Source: Aliarcobacter butzleri (GTDB lineage: Bacteria; Campylobacterota; Campylobacteria; Campylobacterales; Arcobacteraceae). From it: a DNA stretch of 64,000 nucleotides. Below are positions 10,730 through 22,494 of the stretch, piece by piece. Location: NCBI RefSeq assembly GCF_900187115.1, contig NZ_LT906455.1, forward strand, positions 1,302,001-1,366,000, written 5' to 3'. Position 1 is the first letter of the stretch, and every line of letters begins with the position of its first letter. A program made the position numbers and the translations under genes. The notes below the pieces were generated by a model. It saw only the letters and a program-made list of their open reading frames with translations, searched no databases and was not told the DNA's origin.

Positions 10730-13643
10730 TCATTATTATACTTTTACTATCTTCTTTTTCTAAATTATTTATATTATCAAAAAATCTCACTGGAGAATTA
10801 ATAACTCTTTTTGCAATATTTGATGGGATATTAAATGTATCTGTTGTAAGGTTTGTAGCTATTGTAGGATTATCTAAACTCCCATTGATATTTATTTTTG
10901 TTTCTACTCTATTTTCATCACCTAATATTATATAGTTTAGTACAGGAATTGCTCCAACTATATTTGCATAATCTTTGAAAAATATAAGGTTCATATTGAA
11001 ATTTATATTAGAATTTGTCAAATCAATATCTCCTTTTCCTTCAAAATCAATACCATTTCCAACAGTATTAAGTTTTACAATATTTATTAATCCTTTATCT
11101 TTACTATAGTTAAACTCTAAATCACCATCAGAAATTTTATAAGTTAATAAATTAAATCCAGGGTTTGTCGCCAATCCAACAACAGATGGAATCGCTAAAA
11201 ATGGATTTATAATAGCTGGTGAAGTTTGAATAAATAGTAAAATATTATTTAAAATAGATAAATTCGCAATACTACTATTTTTTAAAACAACTTTTCCATG
11301 TAAATCATTTATATTTCCAGTTGCAAAGAAGTGAACTTTTCCACCTAAAAAAATGTTTCTATTTGAAATTTTATTTAAGAAATCGGCACTAATATCAACT
11401 GCATAAAGTTCTAATTTTCCATTTGTGTCTCTAAAAACAACCTGTGTATCACCATATTTTATATAAGCAAATTTATTGTCTGGTCGAACTCTTAATTCAT
11501 AATTATCTGATACTATTTCAAACTCATCATTAATAACAATATTAGAATTTTTACCAATAATATCTATTTTTTTATATTTTGAAATATTTTCTTCATCTTC
11601 TGTATAATAGCTAACATCATACTCTTCTAAATATAAAGACAAATTATCTTTATCTAAAAATAAAATTAAATCTTGGTTTTTTGTATATATTTTTAAATCA
11701 TCAGCTTTATAATTTCCTATTAATTGTATCTCTTCAAGAGTTTTTCCATCTTTTTTTAAAGGAATATCTAAATCTTTTATAGTTGCTTCAAAATTTATAT
11801 CTCCATTTTCTATAACAACATTTGCATCTTTTATTTTATAATCTTTATTGTCTAAATTTAATTCACAATTGTCTAGATACAAATTTATATTTTCTTTTAA
11901 ATCATTTGCATTCATTTTTGTGTCAATAAAAAGTTTTAAATCTTTTAAATAAAGATTTGTTTTATCGTTAATTACTAACTTTATATCATCATTCAAGGCA
12001 AAAATTTCAATATCTTTATCTTTTATAGTTCCTTTTAAATCTATACTATTTATCTCTTTTTCATCTTTTTGAATAGGCAAATTTATATTTTTTAAAAAAG
12101 CATTAAAATTTATTTCATTTTCGTTTTTAATTTCTAAAGATATATTTCCATCTTTTATTGCATAAGTTTGAAAAAGTTTAGAATAAGGATAAATCTTTGA
12201 TATGTTTGCAATATCAATAAATATTGATTTATCAACTTTTATTTTTGTATCTAAATCTTTTAAATTTATTGTTGTCAGTGAACTAAAATCCATATCAATT
12301 AAACTATTTTTATCTTTTATTTCAAGAACTGCTGCACCATCATCATCTTTTACAATTAAAGAGTTTATATCAACAGTTCCTGTTGATTTTAAAGTATTTG
12401 TGTCTATACTTAAATTCGCATTTGCGTCTATCATATCTTCGTATAAAAAACTCGCATCATTTATATAAACTATATTTTCATCAAGAGTTACTTTTGCTTT
12501 TTTACTAAAAAAAGAGAAATTATCAATAGAAATTAAAGAATTATCTACTAAAAATTCGCCTTTTGTGCTCATTGGTTTATCAAGAGCATAAGGAAAGTTT
12601 AGAACTAAATTTGCATTTGTTATTCCGCTTTTTTGTTTTACAGGAAGATTTATTTCATAAGCTTTTAAAATACCTAAAATATTGTCATCAAGTTTGCTAT
12701 TAGTTTTTATATTTACTTCAACATTTCCATTTATCTCATCAGTTAAATTATGAATAGTTACAAAACTTCCTTCTATGTTTTTATCTTTAAATTTTGGTTC
12801 AATTAGATTAAAATGTAAATTATCATCTTTATAAGTTACATCAATACTTTTTGTAAAAATCTCATCAACATCTTTATGAAATCTTATTTTTCCATCTTTT
12901 ATATGAGCTTTTCCTTCGATTGAGTTTTGTACAAGTTCATTTTTCTTTAAATCATATTCACCATAAAGCCAGTCAAGTTTAAAATCACCTGTTACATTAT
13001 TATACATCCACTCATTTGCTTCTTGTGGTAAATCTAAATGTTCTTTTAAAAATTTCAAATTTTCAAAATATTTGCTTTCTAAATAAAATTTTATTTTTTC
13101 AGATGTTATATCAATATTTAAAGCTGTTTGGAAATTCTCAAAATACAAATTTCCAAAAAAATTTAATTCTTTAGAAAAATAATCTATTTTTGCTTTTCCA
13201 TCAAATAAAACTTTATAATCTTTTAAATATAATGAATTTAACTCAAAAAAAACTGTATTTGAAGAATCATTTATTTTAGATGAAATATTTATAAAATTAT
13301 TATCAAGATATAACTCTTTCCCGTTAAACCAGATATAAAATTGATTTTCATTTATTTTTAAACTCTCTATTTTTATGCTTTGGAAAAATTTTAAAATTTT
13401 TGGAAGTAACTGTATATCATTTTTTAAATTCTCTAAAGAGTTACTTTCTTTACTACTTTTTGACTTATATTCAACTTTTTCAATACTCAAAATGAGCTTT
13501 TTATCCATTTTTATATAAAATTGCGAGATTAAAAAATTAGAGAAAGAAAAAGAGTCGATTTTGATGCCAATATACAGAGATGAAAACATTAAAAATATAA
13601 AAAGAAATGATACAAATATTGCAATTTTAATGTTTTTTAACAT
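10725..13643 (-). CDS. Large AsmA/YhdP-like envelope protein
   Basis: Protein of about 970 residues with one N-terminal membrane anchor (KIAIFVSFLFIFLMFSSLYIG) and a long repetitive beta-rich body in which short strands alternate with charged turns. This is typical of the AsmA/TamB/YhdP group, which form lipid-conducting grooves across the periplasm. The C-terminal region has the AsmA-like pattern (GNGIDFEGKGDIDLTNSNI, then ILGDENRVETKININGSLDNP). The frame opens at 13661, but the ATG at 13643 has GAGGA upstream and gives a normal anchor, so I place the start there. Its 5' end overlaps the 5' end of the divergent mltG gene. The exact substrate is unknown. Confidence 0.75.
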   Translation of the reverse strand: MLKNIKIAIFVSFLFIFLMFSSLYIGIKIDSFSFSNFLISQFYIKMDKKLILSIEKVEYKSKSSKESNSLENLKNDIQLLPKILKFFQSIKIESLKINENQFYIWFNGKELYLDNNFINISSKINDSSNTVFFELNSLYLKDYKVLFDGKAKIDYFSKELNFFGNLYFENFQTALNIDITSEKIKFYLESKYFENLKFLKEHLDLPQEANEWMYNNVTGDFKLDWLYGEYDLKKNELVQNSIEGKAHIKDGKIRFHKDVDEIFTKSIDVTYKDDNLHFNLIEPKFKDKNIEGSFVTIHNLTDEINGNVEVNIKTNSKLDDNILGILKAYEINLPVKQKSGITNANLVLNFPYALDKPMSTKGEFLVDNSLISIDNFSFFSKKAKVTLDENIVYINDASFLYEDMIDANANLSIDTNTLKSTGTVDINSLIVKDDDGAAVLEIKDKNSLIDMDFSSLTTINLKDLDTKIKVDKSIFIDIANISKIYPYSKLFQTYAIKDGNISLEIKNENEINFNAFLKNINLPIQKDEKEINSIDLKGTIKDKDIEIFALNDDIKLVINDKTNLYLKDLKLFIDTKMNANDLKENINLYLDNCELNLDNKDYKIKDANVVIENGDINFEATIKDLDIPLKKDGKTLEEIQLIGNYKADDLKIYTKNQDLILFLDKDNLSLYLEEYDVSYYTEDEENISKYKKIDIIGKNSNIVINDEFEIVSDNYELRVRPDNKFAYIKYGDTQVVFRDTNGKLELYAVDISADFLNKISNRNIFLGGKVHFFATGNINDLHGKVVLKNSSIANLSILNNILLFIQTSPAIINPFLAIPSVVGLATNPGFNLLTYKISDGDLEFNYSKDKGLINIVKLNTVGNGIDFEGKGDIDLTNSNINFNMNLIFFKDYANIVGAIPVLNYIILGDENRVETKININGSLDNPTIATNLTTDTFNIPSNIAKRVINSPVRFFDNINNLEKEDSKSIIMK

Positions 13644-14685
13644 TATTGATTTTATCCTCATTGGTTTAATTGTTGTTTTATTTTATTTAACAATGCCAGT
13701 AAATTCCACAAAAGTTTTGTTTATTCCTAAAGGCAGTACAAGTAATATTATATCACACTTAAATAAAAGTGGCTATGAAATGAATGCTTTAGATGAAATA
13801 ATTATCAAAATGACAGGTTATATTCAAAGTGGTTGGATAGATATTGATCAAACTAGACTTACAAAAATGGATTTTATTTATAAACTAATTAGCTCAAAAG
13901 CTGCTTTAAAAACTATTACATTAATACCTGGTGAAACTTCTTATTTTTTCTTAAAAAAGATAGCACAAGAGTTTAGCCTTTCAGAGGAAATTTTAACAAA
14001 AATTTATAATGAACATGCCTATAAAGCAGATGGAAATATTTTAGCTGATACTTATTCTATTCCTATTGGTATGAAAGAAGATTATATTATTTTTTATCTA
14101 TTTTCTCAAACAAATAGAAAATATGAAGAGTTTTCAAAAAAAATATTTGGAGTTTATGATAAAAAGAAGTGGTACAACTATATAACTTTAGCTTCAGTTA
14201 TACAAAAAGAAGCAGCAACTACAAACGAAATGCCAATAGTTGCAAGTGTAGTTCATAATAGATTAAAAAAAGGTATGCGTCTTCAAATGGATGGAACTTT
14301 AAACTATGGTAAATACTCAAATAGTGTAGTAACAGCAGATAGAATAAGAGAAGATACAAGTTCTTATAACACTTATTTGAATGCGGGACTACCTAAAGAT
14401 CCTATTTGTGCCGTTAGCCTTGATTCTATAAAAGCTGCAATATTTCCAGTAAAAAGTAACTATTTATACTTTGTAAGAGATAACCGTACTGGATTACATA
14501 AATTTGCTTCAACTTTTGAAGAACATCAAGTAAATATCCAAGCAAACGTTGGTGTTGCAAAAACTTATACAAAAGTTAAAGCTGTTGAAACGCAAATTGA
14601 TGAAGAAGCTCAAAATATTATGAAAACAGATATTTCTAATCAAAAGCCAACTTCAATCAAAGATTTATTCAATAATATAAATTAA
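13564..14685 (+). CDS. mltG: Endolytic murein transglycosylase MltG
   Basis: Inner-membrane lytic transglycosylase (YceG family) that cuts nascent glycan strands. After a short cytoplasmic segment there is a membrane helix (about 22-43). The YceG domain follows, with LIPGETSYFFLKKIA, the catalytic region ASVIQKEAATTNEMP (Glu in QKE) and the block VVHNRLKKGMRLQMDGTL. Near the end come YNTYLNAGLPKDPICAVSLDSIKAA and YFVRDNRTGLHKFA, both conserved. The frame allows a TTG at 13561 or ATG at 13564; a later ATG at 13630 would cut the cytoplasmic segment. Its first 80 bases overlap the 5' end of the AsmA-like gene on the other strand. Confidence 0.92.
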   Translation: MPIYRDENIKNIKRNDTNIAILMFFNIIDFILIGLIVVLFYLTMPVNSTKVLFIPKGSTSNIISHLNKSGYEMNALDEIIIKMTGYIQSGWIDIDQTRLTKMDFIYKLISSKAALKTITLIPGETSYFFLKKIAQEFSLSEEILTKIYNEHAYKADGNILADTYSIPIGMKEDYIIFYLFSQTNRKYEEFSKKIFGVYDKKKWYNYITLASVIQKEAATTNEMPIVASVVHNRLKKGMRLQMDGTLNYGKYSNSVVTADRIREDTSSYNTYLNAGLPKDPICAVSLDSIKAAIFPVKSNYLYFVRDNRTGLHKFASTFEEHQVNIQANVGVAKTYTKVKAVETQIDEEAQNIMKTDISNQKPTSIKDLFNNIN

Positions 14686-14693
14686 TATTTTGT

Positions 14694-14718
14694 GAAAATT
14701 TGAAACAATCAAATTTTC
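14694..14718. terminator. Hairpin after mltG
   Basis: GAAAATTTGA and TCAAATTTTC form a 10-bp stem with an AACAA loop just downstream of the mltG stop. No strong T run follows, so termination is probable but not certain. Confidence 0.5.
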
Positions 14719-14767
14719 ATAAACTAATATATATTCTCAAATTAAATAACCTTAAATACAAATCTAG

Positions 14768-16996
<2,229 letters not shown>

Positions 16997-17014
16997 TTAA
17001 ATTTTTTAATTTAT

Positions 17015-17046
17015 AAAAAGGCAAGGTTTCGGCTTTGCCTTTTTTT
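17015..17046 (+). terminator. Rho-independent terminator of icd
   Basis: AAAAAGGCAA and TTGCCTTTTT pair around a 10-base loop and run into a T tract, about 20 bases after the icd stop. Confidence 0.88.
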
Positions 17047-17095
17047 ATACCCAAAAAGATATAATCTATTTTAAACAAATTTTAAAGGCTCTATT

Positions 17096-18040
17096 TTGAA
17101 TAATAAAACAATAGGAATTATTGGAGTTGGAAATGTAGGTTCAACATTAGCTTTCATTTTAGCTACAAATAATATCTGTTCAAATATACTATTAAAAGAT
17201 ATAAAAAACAATATTTCAGAAGCTATGGCACTTGATATTTCACAAGCTATGCAAGAAACAAATAGTAATACTAAAATTACTGCTTGTTTAAATAATGAAG
17301 ATTTCAAAGATTGTGATATTATTATTATAACAGCAGGAATAGCAAGAAAACCAAACATGAGTAGAGATGATTTACTCATTACAAATGCAAAAATTGTAGC
17401 TTCTGTTATGAATGATATATCAAAGAATAATCCAAACGCAATAATTATAATAATTTCAAATCCTCTTGATTCGATGGTTTATACAGCATTAAAATCTTCA
17501 AATTATCCTAAAAATAAAATTCTTGGAATGGCTGGAACTTTAGATAGTGCTAGAATGAGTTATTTTATAGCAGAAAAGCTAGGCTTTCCAAATGTTAACA
17601 TAAAAACTTCTGTTATTGGTGGACATGGAGATAGTATGGTTCCATTAATTGATTTTTCAACTGTTGATGGAAAAAAATTAAATGAAGTTTTATCTAAAGA
17701 AGATATAGATGATATTGTGATTAAAACAAAAAATGGTGGTGGACAAATTGTAAAACTATTAGAAACAGGTTCTGCATATTATGCTCCTGCTTATTCTACA
17801 ATTGCAATGATAGAAGCTATTTTAAATGATACGAAAAAATGTTTTGCATGTGCTACTATACTAAATGGAGAATATGGTTATAAAGATATAGTTTCTGGAG
17901 TGCCTGTTATTTTAGGAAAAGATGGTGTTGAAAAAATCATAGAATTAGAAATAAGTGATTTTGAAAAAGAACAATTTTCAAATTCTATTAATAGTGTTAA
18001 AGAATCAATAAATATTTTAGAAAATAATTTTTTCAATTAG
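17096..18040 (+). CDS. mdh: Malate dehydrogenase (LDH-like type)
   Basis: NAD-dependent malate/oxaloacetate oxidoreductase of 314 residues. The N-terminal Rossmann motif is GVGNVG. The substrate loop reads GIARKPNMSRDDL: an Arg in the specificity position marks malate rather than lactate use. The catalytic His is in VIGGHGDSMVP, and NPLDSM plus GMAGTLDSARM supply further conserved residues. The start is a TTG at 17096 with TTAAAGG seven bases upstream; there is no ATG close enough to use. Confidence 0.93.
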   Translation: MNNKTIGIIGVGNVGSTLAFILATNNICSNILLKDIKNNISEAMALDISQAMQETNSNTKITACLNNEDFKDCDIIIITAGIARKPNMSRDDLLITNAKIVASVMNDISKNNPNAIIIIISNPLDSMVYTALKSSNYPKNKILGMAGTLDSARMSYFIAEKLGFPNVNIKTSVIGGHGDSMVPLIDFSTVDGKKLNEVLSKEDIDDIVIKTKNGGGQIVKLLETGSAYYAPAYSTIAMIEAILNDTKKCFACATILNGEYGYKDIVSGVPVILGKDGVEKIIELEISDFEKEQFSNSINSVKESINILENNFFN

Positions 18041-18139
18041 TTATCAACTTAGAAAAATAAGAATTATTGATTAGAGTCAATATTCTTTAAATAATATTTG
18101 AGTACAATAATCTTATCTTATTTCACAAAAGGATATATT

Positions 18140-18418
18140 ATGAAAAAAATTGTTATTGCAACTACTATTTTAACTGCCTGTTTTGCTTTTGCAAACCCTT
18201 ATGCAAAATGTGTTGTATGTCATGGAGCAAATGGGGAAAAAGTAGCTCTAGGTAAATCTAAAATTATTAAAGATATGACAAAAGCAGATTTTGTAGCAGC
18301 ATTAAAAGGTTATCAAGATGGAACTTATGGTGGAGCACAAAAAGCTTTAATGGTTGGTCAAGTAAAAGATATGTCTGAAGCGACAATGAATGAGCTTGCT
18401 GATTTAATTATCAAATAG
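18140..18418 (+). CDS. Small periplasmic class I cytochrome c
   Basis: Mono-heme cytochrome c of 92 residues, probably a c553-type electron shuttle to terminal oxidases or reductases. A signal peptide (MKKIVIATTILTACFAFA) precedes the heme-binding motif CVVCH, and the axial Met is likely the one in ALMVGQVKDM. A longer frame opens at 18098, but the ATG at 18140 has AAAAGGA in the right place and gives a clean signal peptide. Covalent heme attachment would depend on the CcsBA system encoded at the start of the window. Confidence 0.9.
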   Translation: MKKIVIATTILTACFAFANPYAKCVVCHGANGEKVALGKSKIIKDMTKADFVAALKGYQDGTYGGAQKALMVGQVKDMSEATMNELADLIIK

Positions 18419-18423
18419 TTTTT

Positions 18424-18445
18424 AACTAGAGAATTTTCTCTAGTT
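18424..18445. terminator. Bidirectional terminator hairpin
   Basis: AACTAGAGAA and TTCTCTAGTT form a perfect 10-bp stem with a TT loop. It separates the cytochrome c gene from the convergent gene at 18440 and includes that gene's stop codon. Confidence 0.75.
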
Positions 18446-18844
18446 ATCTAAAATTTTACTCTTTTTTATATCATTTAAAATATTTAACAACTCTTTCTTT
18501 TCATTTAAAAGTTGTTTTATTAAAATATCTTTTTCATCTTCAACTTCTATTTCAGCTATATTTTTTTGTTCTAAAATTTTCCCAAGATAAAATTCAAAAA
18601 TACCTTTTTGTTGTGAAAAGTCTATTTTTAAACATTCTATAACAATTTGAGGTTTATCTTCTCCTAAACCATTTGTTATTAATAGTTTATTGATTTGTTT
18701 GATTTTATAAGTTAATTTATTTTCAATAATAATTGGTTCAAGTAACTCTTTTTTCCAATAATTAGAACTCTCTTTTTCTATAACATACAATTTTTTTGAT
18801 AATATTTTAGAAAACAAATCTTTATTTACTGAAAGTTTAAACAC
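18440..18844 (-). CDS. Hypothetical protein
   Basis: Soluble protein of 134 residues, no signal peptide or membrane segment. The N-terminal half is probably beta-rich (KKLYVIEKESSNYWKKELLEPI). The last third is a charged coiled-coil-like helix (DEKDILIKQLLNEKKELLNILNDI). I do not recognise the family. It is a single-gene unit with its own terminator, divergent from the NlpC/P60 lipoprotein gene. Confidence 0.6.
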   Translation of the reverse strand: MFKLSVNKDLFSKILSKKLYVIEKESSNYWKKELLEPIIIENKLTYKIKQINKLLITNGLGEDKPQIVIECLKIDFSQQKGIFEFYLGKILEQKNIAEIEVEDEKDILIKQLLNEKKELLNILNDIKKSKILDN

Positions 18845-18930
18845 CCTATTTCCTATATTTTTCTGTACTATATCTATAAATTACTAAATTAAAAATATGA
18901 TACAATCTCTCAAAATAAAAAAGGATAAAA

Positions 18931-20208
18931 ATGAATAATTTATTTAAATATCTATTTATAACAATATTTAGTACAATTTTATTTACAGCTTGTACTACAA
19001 AAGAAGTAGTAATCATAGAAGTAAAAGAAAATGACTTAACAGAATTTTCAAAAAAAGCTAATGATAATTTTATAAATCAAGATCAAGCAACAAACGACTA
19101 CTTTATAAAATACTTTAGACCTTGGGACTTAACAAAAGTTTCATATCCAAAACAAGAAGCTATGTGGGGACAATCATATAGATTTAAAAAAGTATATTTA
19201 GAAAACCATCAATTAGCTACAAAAGAGTGGTTTGATAAACAAATACAAAACTCAAATTTTGATGAATATAATGTAGTACCGAAAAAAGCAATAACTTTAA
19301 AAAATACAAATGTAAGAGTTCTTCCAACAAATTCTCCAATGTTTTATAATCCACTACTACCAGGAGAAGGATTTCCTTTTGACTATAATCAAAATTCTTT
19401 AATCAAAATAAATACTCCAATTATGGTTTCTCATTTGTCAAAAGATAAAGCTTGGGCATATATAGAATCAAGTAGTGTTGGTGGATGGGTTGAGATAAAT
19501 AATATAGCATTTGTTAATGAAAATTTTATAAAACAATTTAAAAATTCAAACTACTTTGTAAGTATAAAAGAAAAATTCCCAATTTATGATCCTATTTTTA
19601 GAGAATATGTAAAAGTTGGAACAATCTTTCCTAAAGAAAAAGATAACTATCTAATTGCCAAAAAAGATGATAATGCAAATGCAATAATTTCACATATACA
19701 ACTAAATCCAAATGAAATTGAAGCTATGCCAGTACTTTATAATAGTGAAAATAGAATAAAAATATTAACTGAACTTTTAAATGAACCTTATGGTTGGGGT
19801 GGATTACTAAATAATAGAGATTGTTCAAGTTTTACTCAAGATTTTTTTACTCCTTTTGGATCATATTTACATAGAAATTCAAAAGCACAAACAACAAATG
19901 GGAAATATATTGATATTTCAAAACTAACTTTAGATGAGAAAAAAGAGTTTATAAAAAAAGAAGGTGTTCCTTTTTCAACTTTAGTTTATTTAAAAGGTCA
20001 TATTATGCTTTATTTAGGAATAAAAGATAATGAACCAATGGTTGTACACAATGTTTGGAGTGTAAGATTGAAAGACAAAAACAATAAAGAATTTAGACAT
20101 ATAATTGGAAAATCAACTATTACAACATTAGAACCAGGAAAAGAGTTAGAAGGATTTGATGATAATAGTAATATTTTAAATAAAGTTCTAGGAATAGTTA
20201 TTTTATAA
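18931..20208 (+). CDS. SH3-domain NlpC/P60 peptidoglycan hydrolase lipoprotein
   Basis: Predicted outer-membrane-anchored cell-wall endopeptidase of 425 residues. The signal peptide ends in the lipobox FTAC (Cys21). An N-terminal NlpC/P60-stabilising segment is followed by two SH3-like regions (about 110-250), then the catalytic domain: LLNEPYGWGGLLNNRDCSSF holds the active-site Cys, GHIMLYLG the His, and VVHNVW the third polar position. This is the SH3b1-SH3b2-NLPC arrangement common in Campylobacterota and Desulfovibrio. It cleaves stem peptides by family analogy; the bond is not shown by the sequence. Confidence 0.87.
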   Translation: MNNLFKYLFITIFSTILFTACTTKEVVIIEVKENDLTEFSKKANDNFINQDQATNDYFIKYFRPWDLTKVSYPKQEAMWGQSYRFKKVYLENHQLATKEWFDKQIQNSNFDEYNVVPKKAITLKNTNVRVLPTNSPMFYNPLLPGEGFPFDYNQNSLIKINTPIMVSHLSKDKAWAYIESSSVGGWVEINNIAFVNENFIKQFKNSNYFVSIKEKFPIYDPIFREYVKVGTIFPKEKDNYLIAKKDDNANAIISHIQLNPNEIEAMPVLYNSENRIKILTELLNEPYGWGGLLNNRDCSSFTQDFFTPFGSYLHRNSKAQTTNGKYIDISKLTLDEKKEFIKKEGVPFSTLVYLKGHIMLYLGIKDNEPMVVHNVWSVRLKDKNNKEFRHIIGKSTITTLEPGKELEGFDDNSNILNKVLGIVIL

Positions 20209-20231
20209 GCTTTAGTAAGAACTAAAGCTTA
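20206..20231. terminator. Bidirectional terminator hairpin
   Basis: TAAGCTTTAGT and ACTAAAGCTTA form an 11-bp stem around AAGA, and the stem carries the stop codons of the two convergent genes. Confidence 0.82.
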
Positions 20232-20507
20232 ATCTTCTTGTAAATCTTTACTTTGATCTATTTGTTGTAAAGGATTAAATAATAAAGAATCAAGAATCTG
20301 ATTTTTAAATTTCATATCTTCAAGTTGTTGAGATAAAAAAGTATTTTCTTCTTGTAAAGAGATATAGTGTGCATACAATTTATTTATATCTTTACTCGTA
20401 TAATAAATATTATTTCTTAAATATATTTTTGGAAAATATAAACATAAAGCAAAAAATAATATCGCAAATACAATAGCTATTGAACTTTGTGAATTTAATT
20501 TAATCAA
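20229..20507 (-). CDS. FtsL-like small membrane protein
   Basis: A 92-residue bitopic protein: short cytoplasmic start, one membrane helix (about 10-28), then a periplasmic coiled coil (YAHYISLQEENTFLSQQLEDM). Its start overlaps the rsmH stop by 8 bases. The order rsmH then ftsL is the conserved start of the division/cell-wall (dcw) cluster, which supports an FtsL role in the FtsQLB divisome subcomplex. Sequence identity to FtsL is not obvious, so the call rests on context and topology. Confidence 0.65.
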   Translation of the reverse strand: MIKLNSQSSIAIVFAILFFALCLYFPKIYLRNNIYYTSKDINKLYAHYISLQEENTFLSQQLEDMKFKNQILDSLLFNPLQQIDQSKDLQED

Positions 20508-21402
20508 ATTTAAAAACCCTTAATTTAGAACTTCTGCTTCTAGGATTTTGTTTAATCTCTAAAGCAGTTGGAATTATAGGCTTTTTTGTAATAATTTTTC
20601 CTAAAGCATGATTATTTCCACATTCACATCTAAAAACATTATCTGGACAAATACAAGATTTGCTCCATTTTTTAAAATAGTTTTTTACAATTCTATCTTC
20701 TAAAGAGTGAAAAGAGATAATTGCAACAATACAATCTTTTAATTTTGCTTTCTCCAAAGAGTCAAAAAGTCTCTCTAAAACTCCTAATTCATCATTTACT
20801 TCTATTCTAATTGCTTGAAAAGGCAAAGTTGCTGGATGAAGTTTTCCTTTTGACATTTTTTTAGATAAAAAATCTGCAAGTTCTTTTGAACTATTAAAAG
20901 GTCTATTATTTACTATCAAAGAAGCAACTTTTTTATACTCTCTTACTTCTCCATAATCTTTAAAAATTCTTTCCAATTCAGTTTGAGAATAAGTATTTAC
21001 AACAGTTGCAGCATCTAAACTTTGATTTTGATTCATTCGCATATCAAGTGTTAAACTTTCAAAACCAAAACCTCGTTCAAGCTTATCTAATTGTAAAGAT
21101 GAAACTCCAATATCAGCTAAAACTCCTCTAATTTCATAATCTTTAAAAGTTTCTATTACATGCTCAAAATTACCCTTATTGAAAATTACCCCATTTTCAA
21201 ATTTTTCAAGCCTTTTTTTACTAAAAGCTAAAGCTTCATCATCTTGGTCATTGCAAATTAATTTTATATTTTGATTTTGATTTAATAAACCACTACTATG
21301 ACCAGCAAATCCAGTAGTACAATCTATTATATAACCTTCATTTATATCTTTAAAAGTTTCTAGAACTTCATTATATAAAACGGGGATATGAGGAATATCC
21401 AT
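20500..21402 (-). CDS. rsmH: 16S rRNA m4C1402 methyltransferase RsmH
   Basis: SAM-dependent enzyme (also MraW) that N4-methylates C1402 in the 16S rRNA decoding centre. The N-terminal HIPVLYNEVLE is a family signature, followed by the SAM site IIDCTTGFAGHS, the motif VLADIGVSSLQLD with ERGFGF, and late blocks LPFQAIRIEVNDELGVLE, IISFHSLEDRIVK and PRSRSSKLRVF. Length (300) is normal. It is translationally coupled to the FtsL-like gene. Confidence 0.96.
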   Translation of the reverse strand: MDIPHIPVLYNEVLETFKDINEGYIIDCTTGFAGHSSGLLNQNQNIKLICNDQDDEALAFSKKRLEKFENGVIFNKGNFEHVIETFKDYEIRGVLADIGVSSLQLDKLERGFGFESLTLDMRMNQNQSLDAATVVNTYSQTELERIFKDYGEVREYKKVASLIVNNRPFNSSKELADFLSKKMSKGKLHPATLPFQAIRIEVNDELGVLERLFDSLEKAKLKDCIVAIISFHSLEDRIVKNYFKKWSKSCICPDNVFRCECGNNHALGKIITKKPIIPTALEIKQNPRSRSSKLRVFKFD

Positions 21403-21461
21403 TAAAACTGTCCTTAATTAAATTAATATATAATATCCAAAAATATATTCAAAGGCTTTTA

Positions 21462-22040
21462 ATGGTAGATAAAGATACTATAAAATTACTCTCTGATTTA
21501 TCATTTTCTATGTTTAGTAAGAACTTTTTTGGTATCTATCATGGTGCAATTTCTTCTAAACTTGATCAATATAACTTTATGATAAATACGAGTGATGCTA
21601 TATTTGACAAAATGGATGAAAAATCTTTTTGTACTTTAAATATGAATAAACAAGATTACAGATGGAATATTGCTAGTATCGAATCTCATATTCATTCGAC
21701 AATATATACAAATATCCATGAAGCAAAATATATTGCTTTTGGTATGCCAATTTATACAACAGCATATACATTACTTCATGACAAAATAGTATTTGAAGAT
21801 TTTTTTGGTAAAACTTTTTTTGGAGAATTATCTATTTATAATCCTGGTGATTTTTCAACTTGGTATAAAAGAAATGCCCTTGAAATTACAAAATATTTAA
21901 AAGAATCTGAACATAATTTGATGGTTATAAAAGGTGTAGGAACTTATGTATATGATAGAGATGTTTATGAACTAGTTAAAAAAATAGCTATTCTTGAGAA
22001 TTCTTGTAGACTTTTAAGTATAAAAAGTTCTTTTGAATAA
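21462..22040 (+). CDS. Class II aldolase/adducin-family protein
   Basis: Cytosolic protein of 192 residues with the aldolase II fold pattern: an N-terminal helix region with FSMFSKNFFGIYHGAISSK, then ESHIHSTIY, the zinc-ligand block of the family (HIH), and AKYIAFGMPIYTTAY. A third ligand region is less clear than in fuculose-phosphate aldolase, where a late HG motif is used, so enzyme activity is uncertain. It is divergent from rsmH across 59 bp and sits before hup. The substrate is unknown. Confidence 0.65.
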   Translation: MVDKDTIKLLSDLSFSMFSKNFFGIYHGAISSKLDQYNFMINTSDAIFDKMDEKSFCTLNMNKQDYRWNIASIESHIHSTIYTNIHEAKYIAFGMPIYTTAYTLLHDKIVFEDFFGKTFFGELSIYNPGDFSTWYKRNALEITKYLKESEHNLMVIKGVGTYVYDRDVYELVKKIAILENSCRLLSIKSSFE

Positions 22041-22153
22041 AAAAGATACAGAAAAGATAAAAAATTTATTTGCTAAAGCCCGAACTTTTAGCTATTTCAA
22101 AGCTTAAATACTATAAAGTTTTCTCGATTTAATTTTATACAAGGAGTTCTCCA

Positions 22154-22429
22154 ATGAACAAAGCAGAGTTTATCGATGCAGTAGCTACAAAAGCTGGTTT
22201 ATCTAAAAAAGATGCAAAAGGTGCAGTTGATGCTGTATTAGATACTATTACTGAAGCATTAGTAAAAAAAGAATCTGTAAGCTTTATCGGATTTGGTACA
22301 TTCGCAACAGCTGCAAGAGCTGCTAGAACAGCAAAAGTTCCAGGTACAACTAAAACTGTAGATGTTCCTGCTACAACTGTTGCTAAATTTAAAGTTGGAA
22401 AAGCTTTAAAAGAAGCAGTAGCTAAATAA
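22154..22429 (+). CDS. hup: HU family nucleoid protein
   Basis: DNA-bending histone-like protein of 91 residues. It opens with MNKAEFIDAVATKAGLSKKDAK, has the SFIGFGTF core turn and the basic DNA-embracing arm (about 54-74), and ends with the FKVGKALKEAV helix. The arm has VPGTTKTVDVPAT in place of the usual GRNPQTG, which is a common variant in this phylum. AAGGAG precedes the ATG at good spacing and a strong terminator follows. Confidence 0.95.
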   Translation: MNKAEFIDAVATKAGLSKKDAKGAVDAVLDTITEALVKKESVSFIGFGTFATAARAARTAKVPGTTKTVDVPATTVAKFKVGKALKEAVAK

Positions 22430-22440
22430 TTTCTTTTAAA

Positions 22441-22480
22441 AAAGTAAGTTCATCTGCCACAGATGAACTTACTTTTTTTT
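22441..22480. terminator. Strong terminator of hup
   Basis: Sixteen-base arms (AAAGTAAGTTCATCTG and its complement) with a CCA loop, followed by a T run. It insulates the HU gene from the tRNA-Leu gene that starts 14 bases later, so the tRNA needs its own promoter or read-through. Confidence 0.88.
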
Positions 22481-22494
22481 CTCTAAAATCATAT

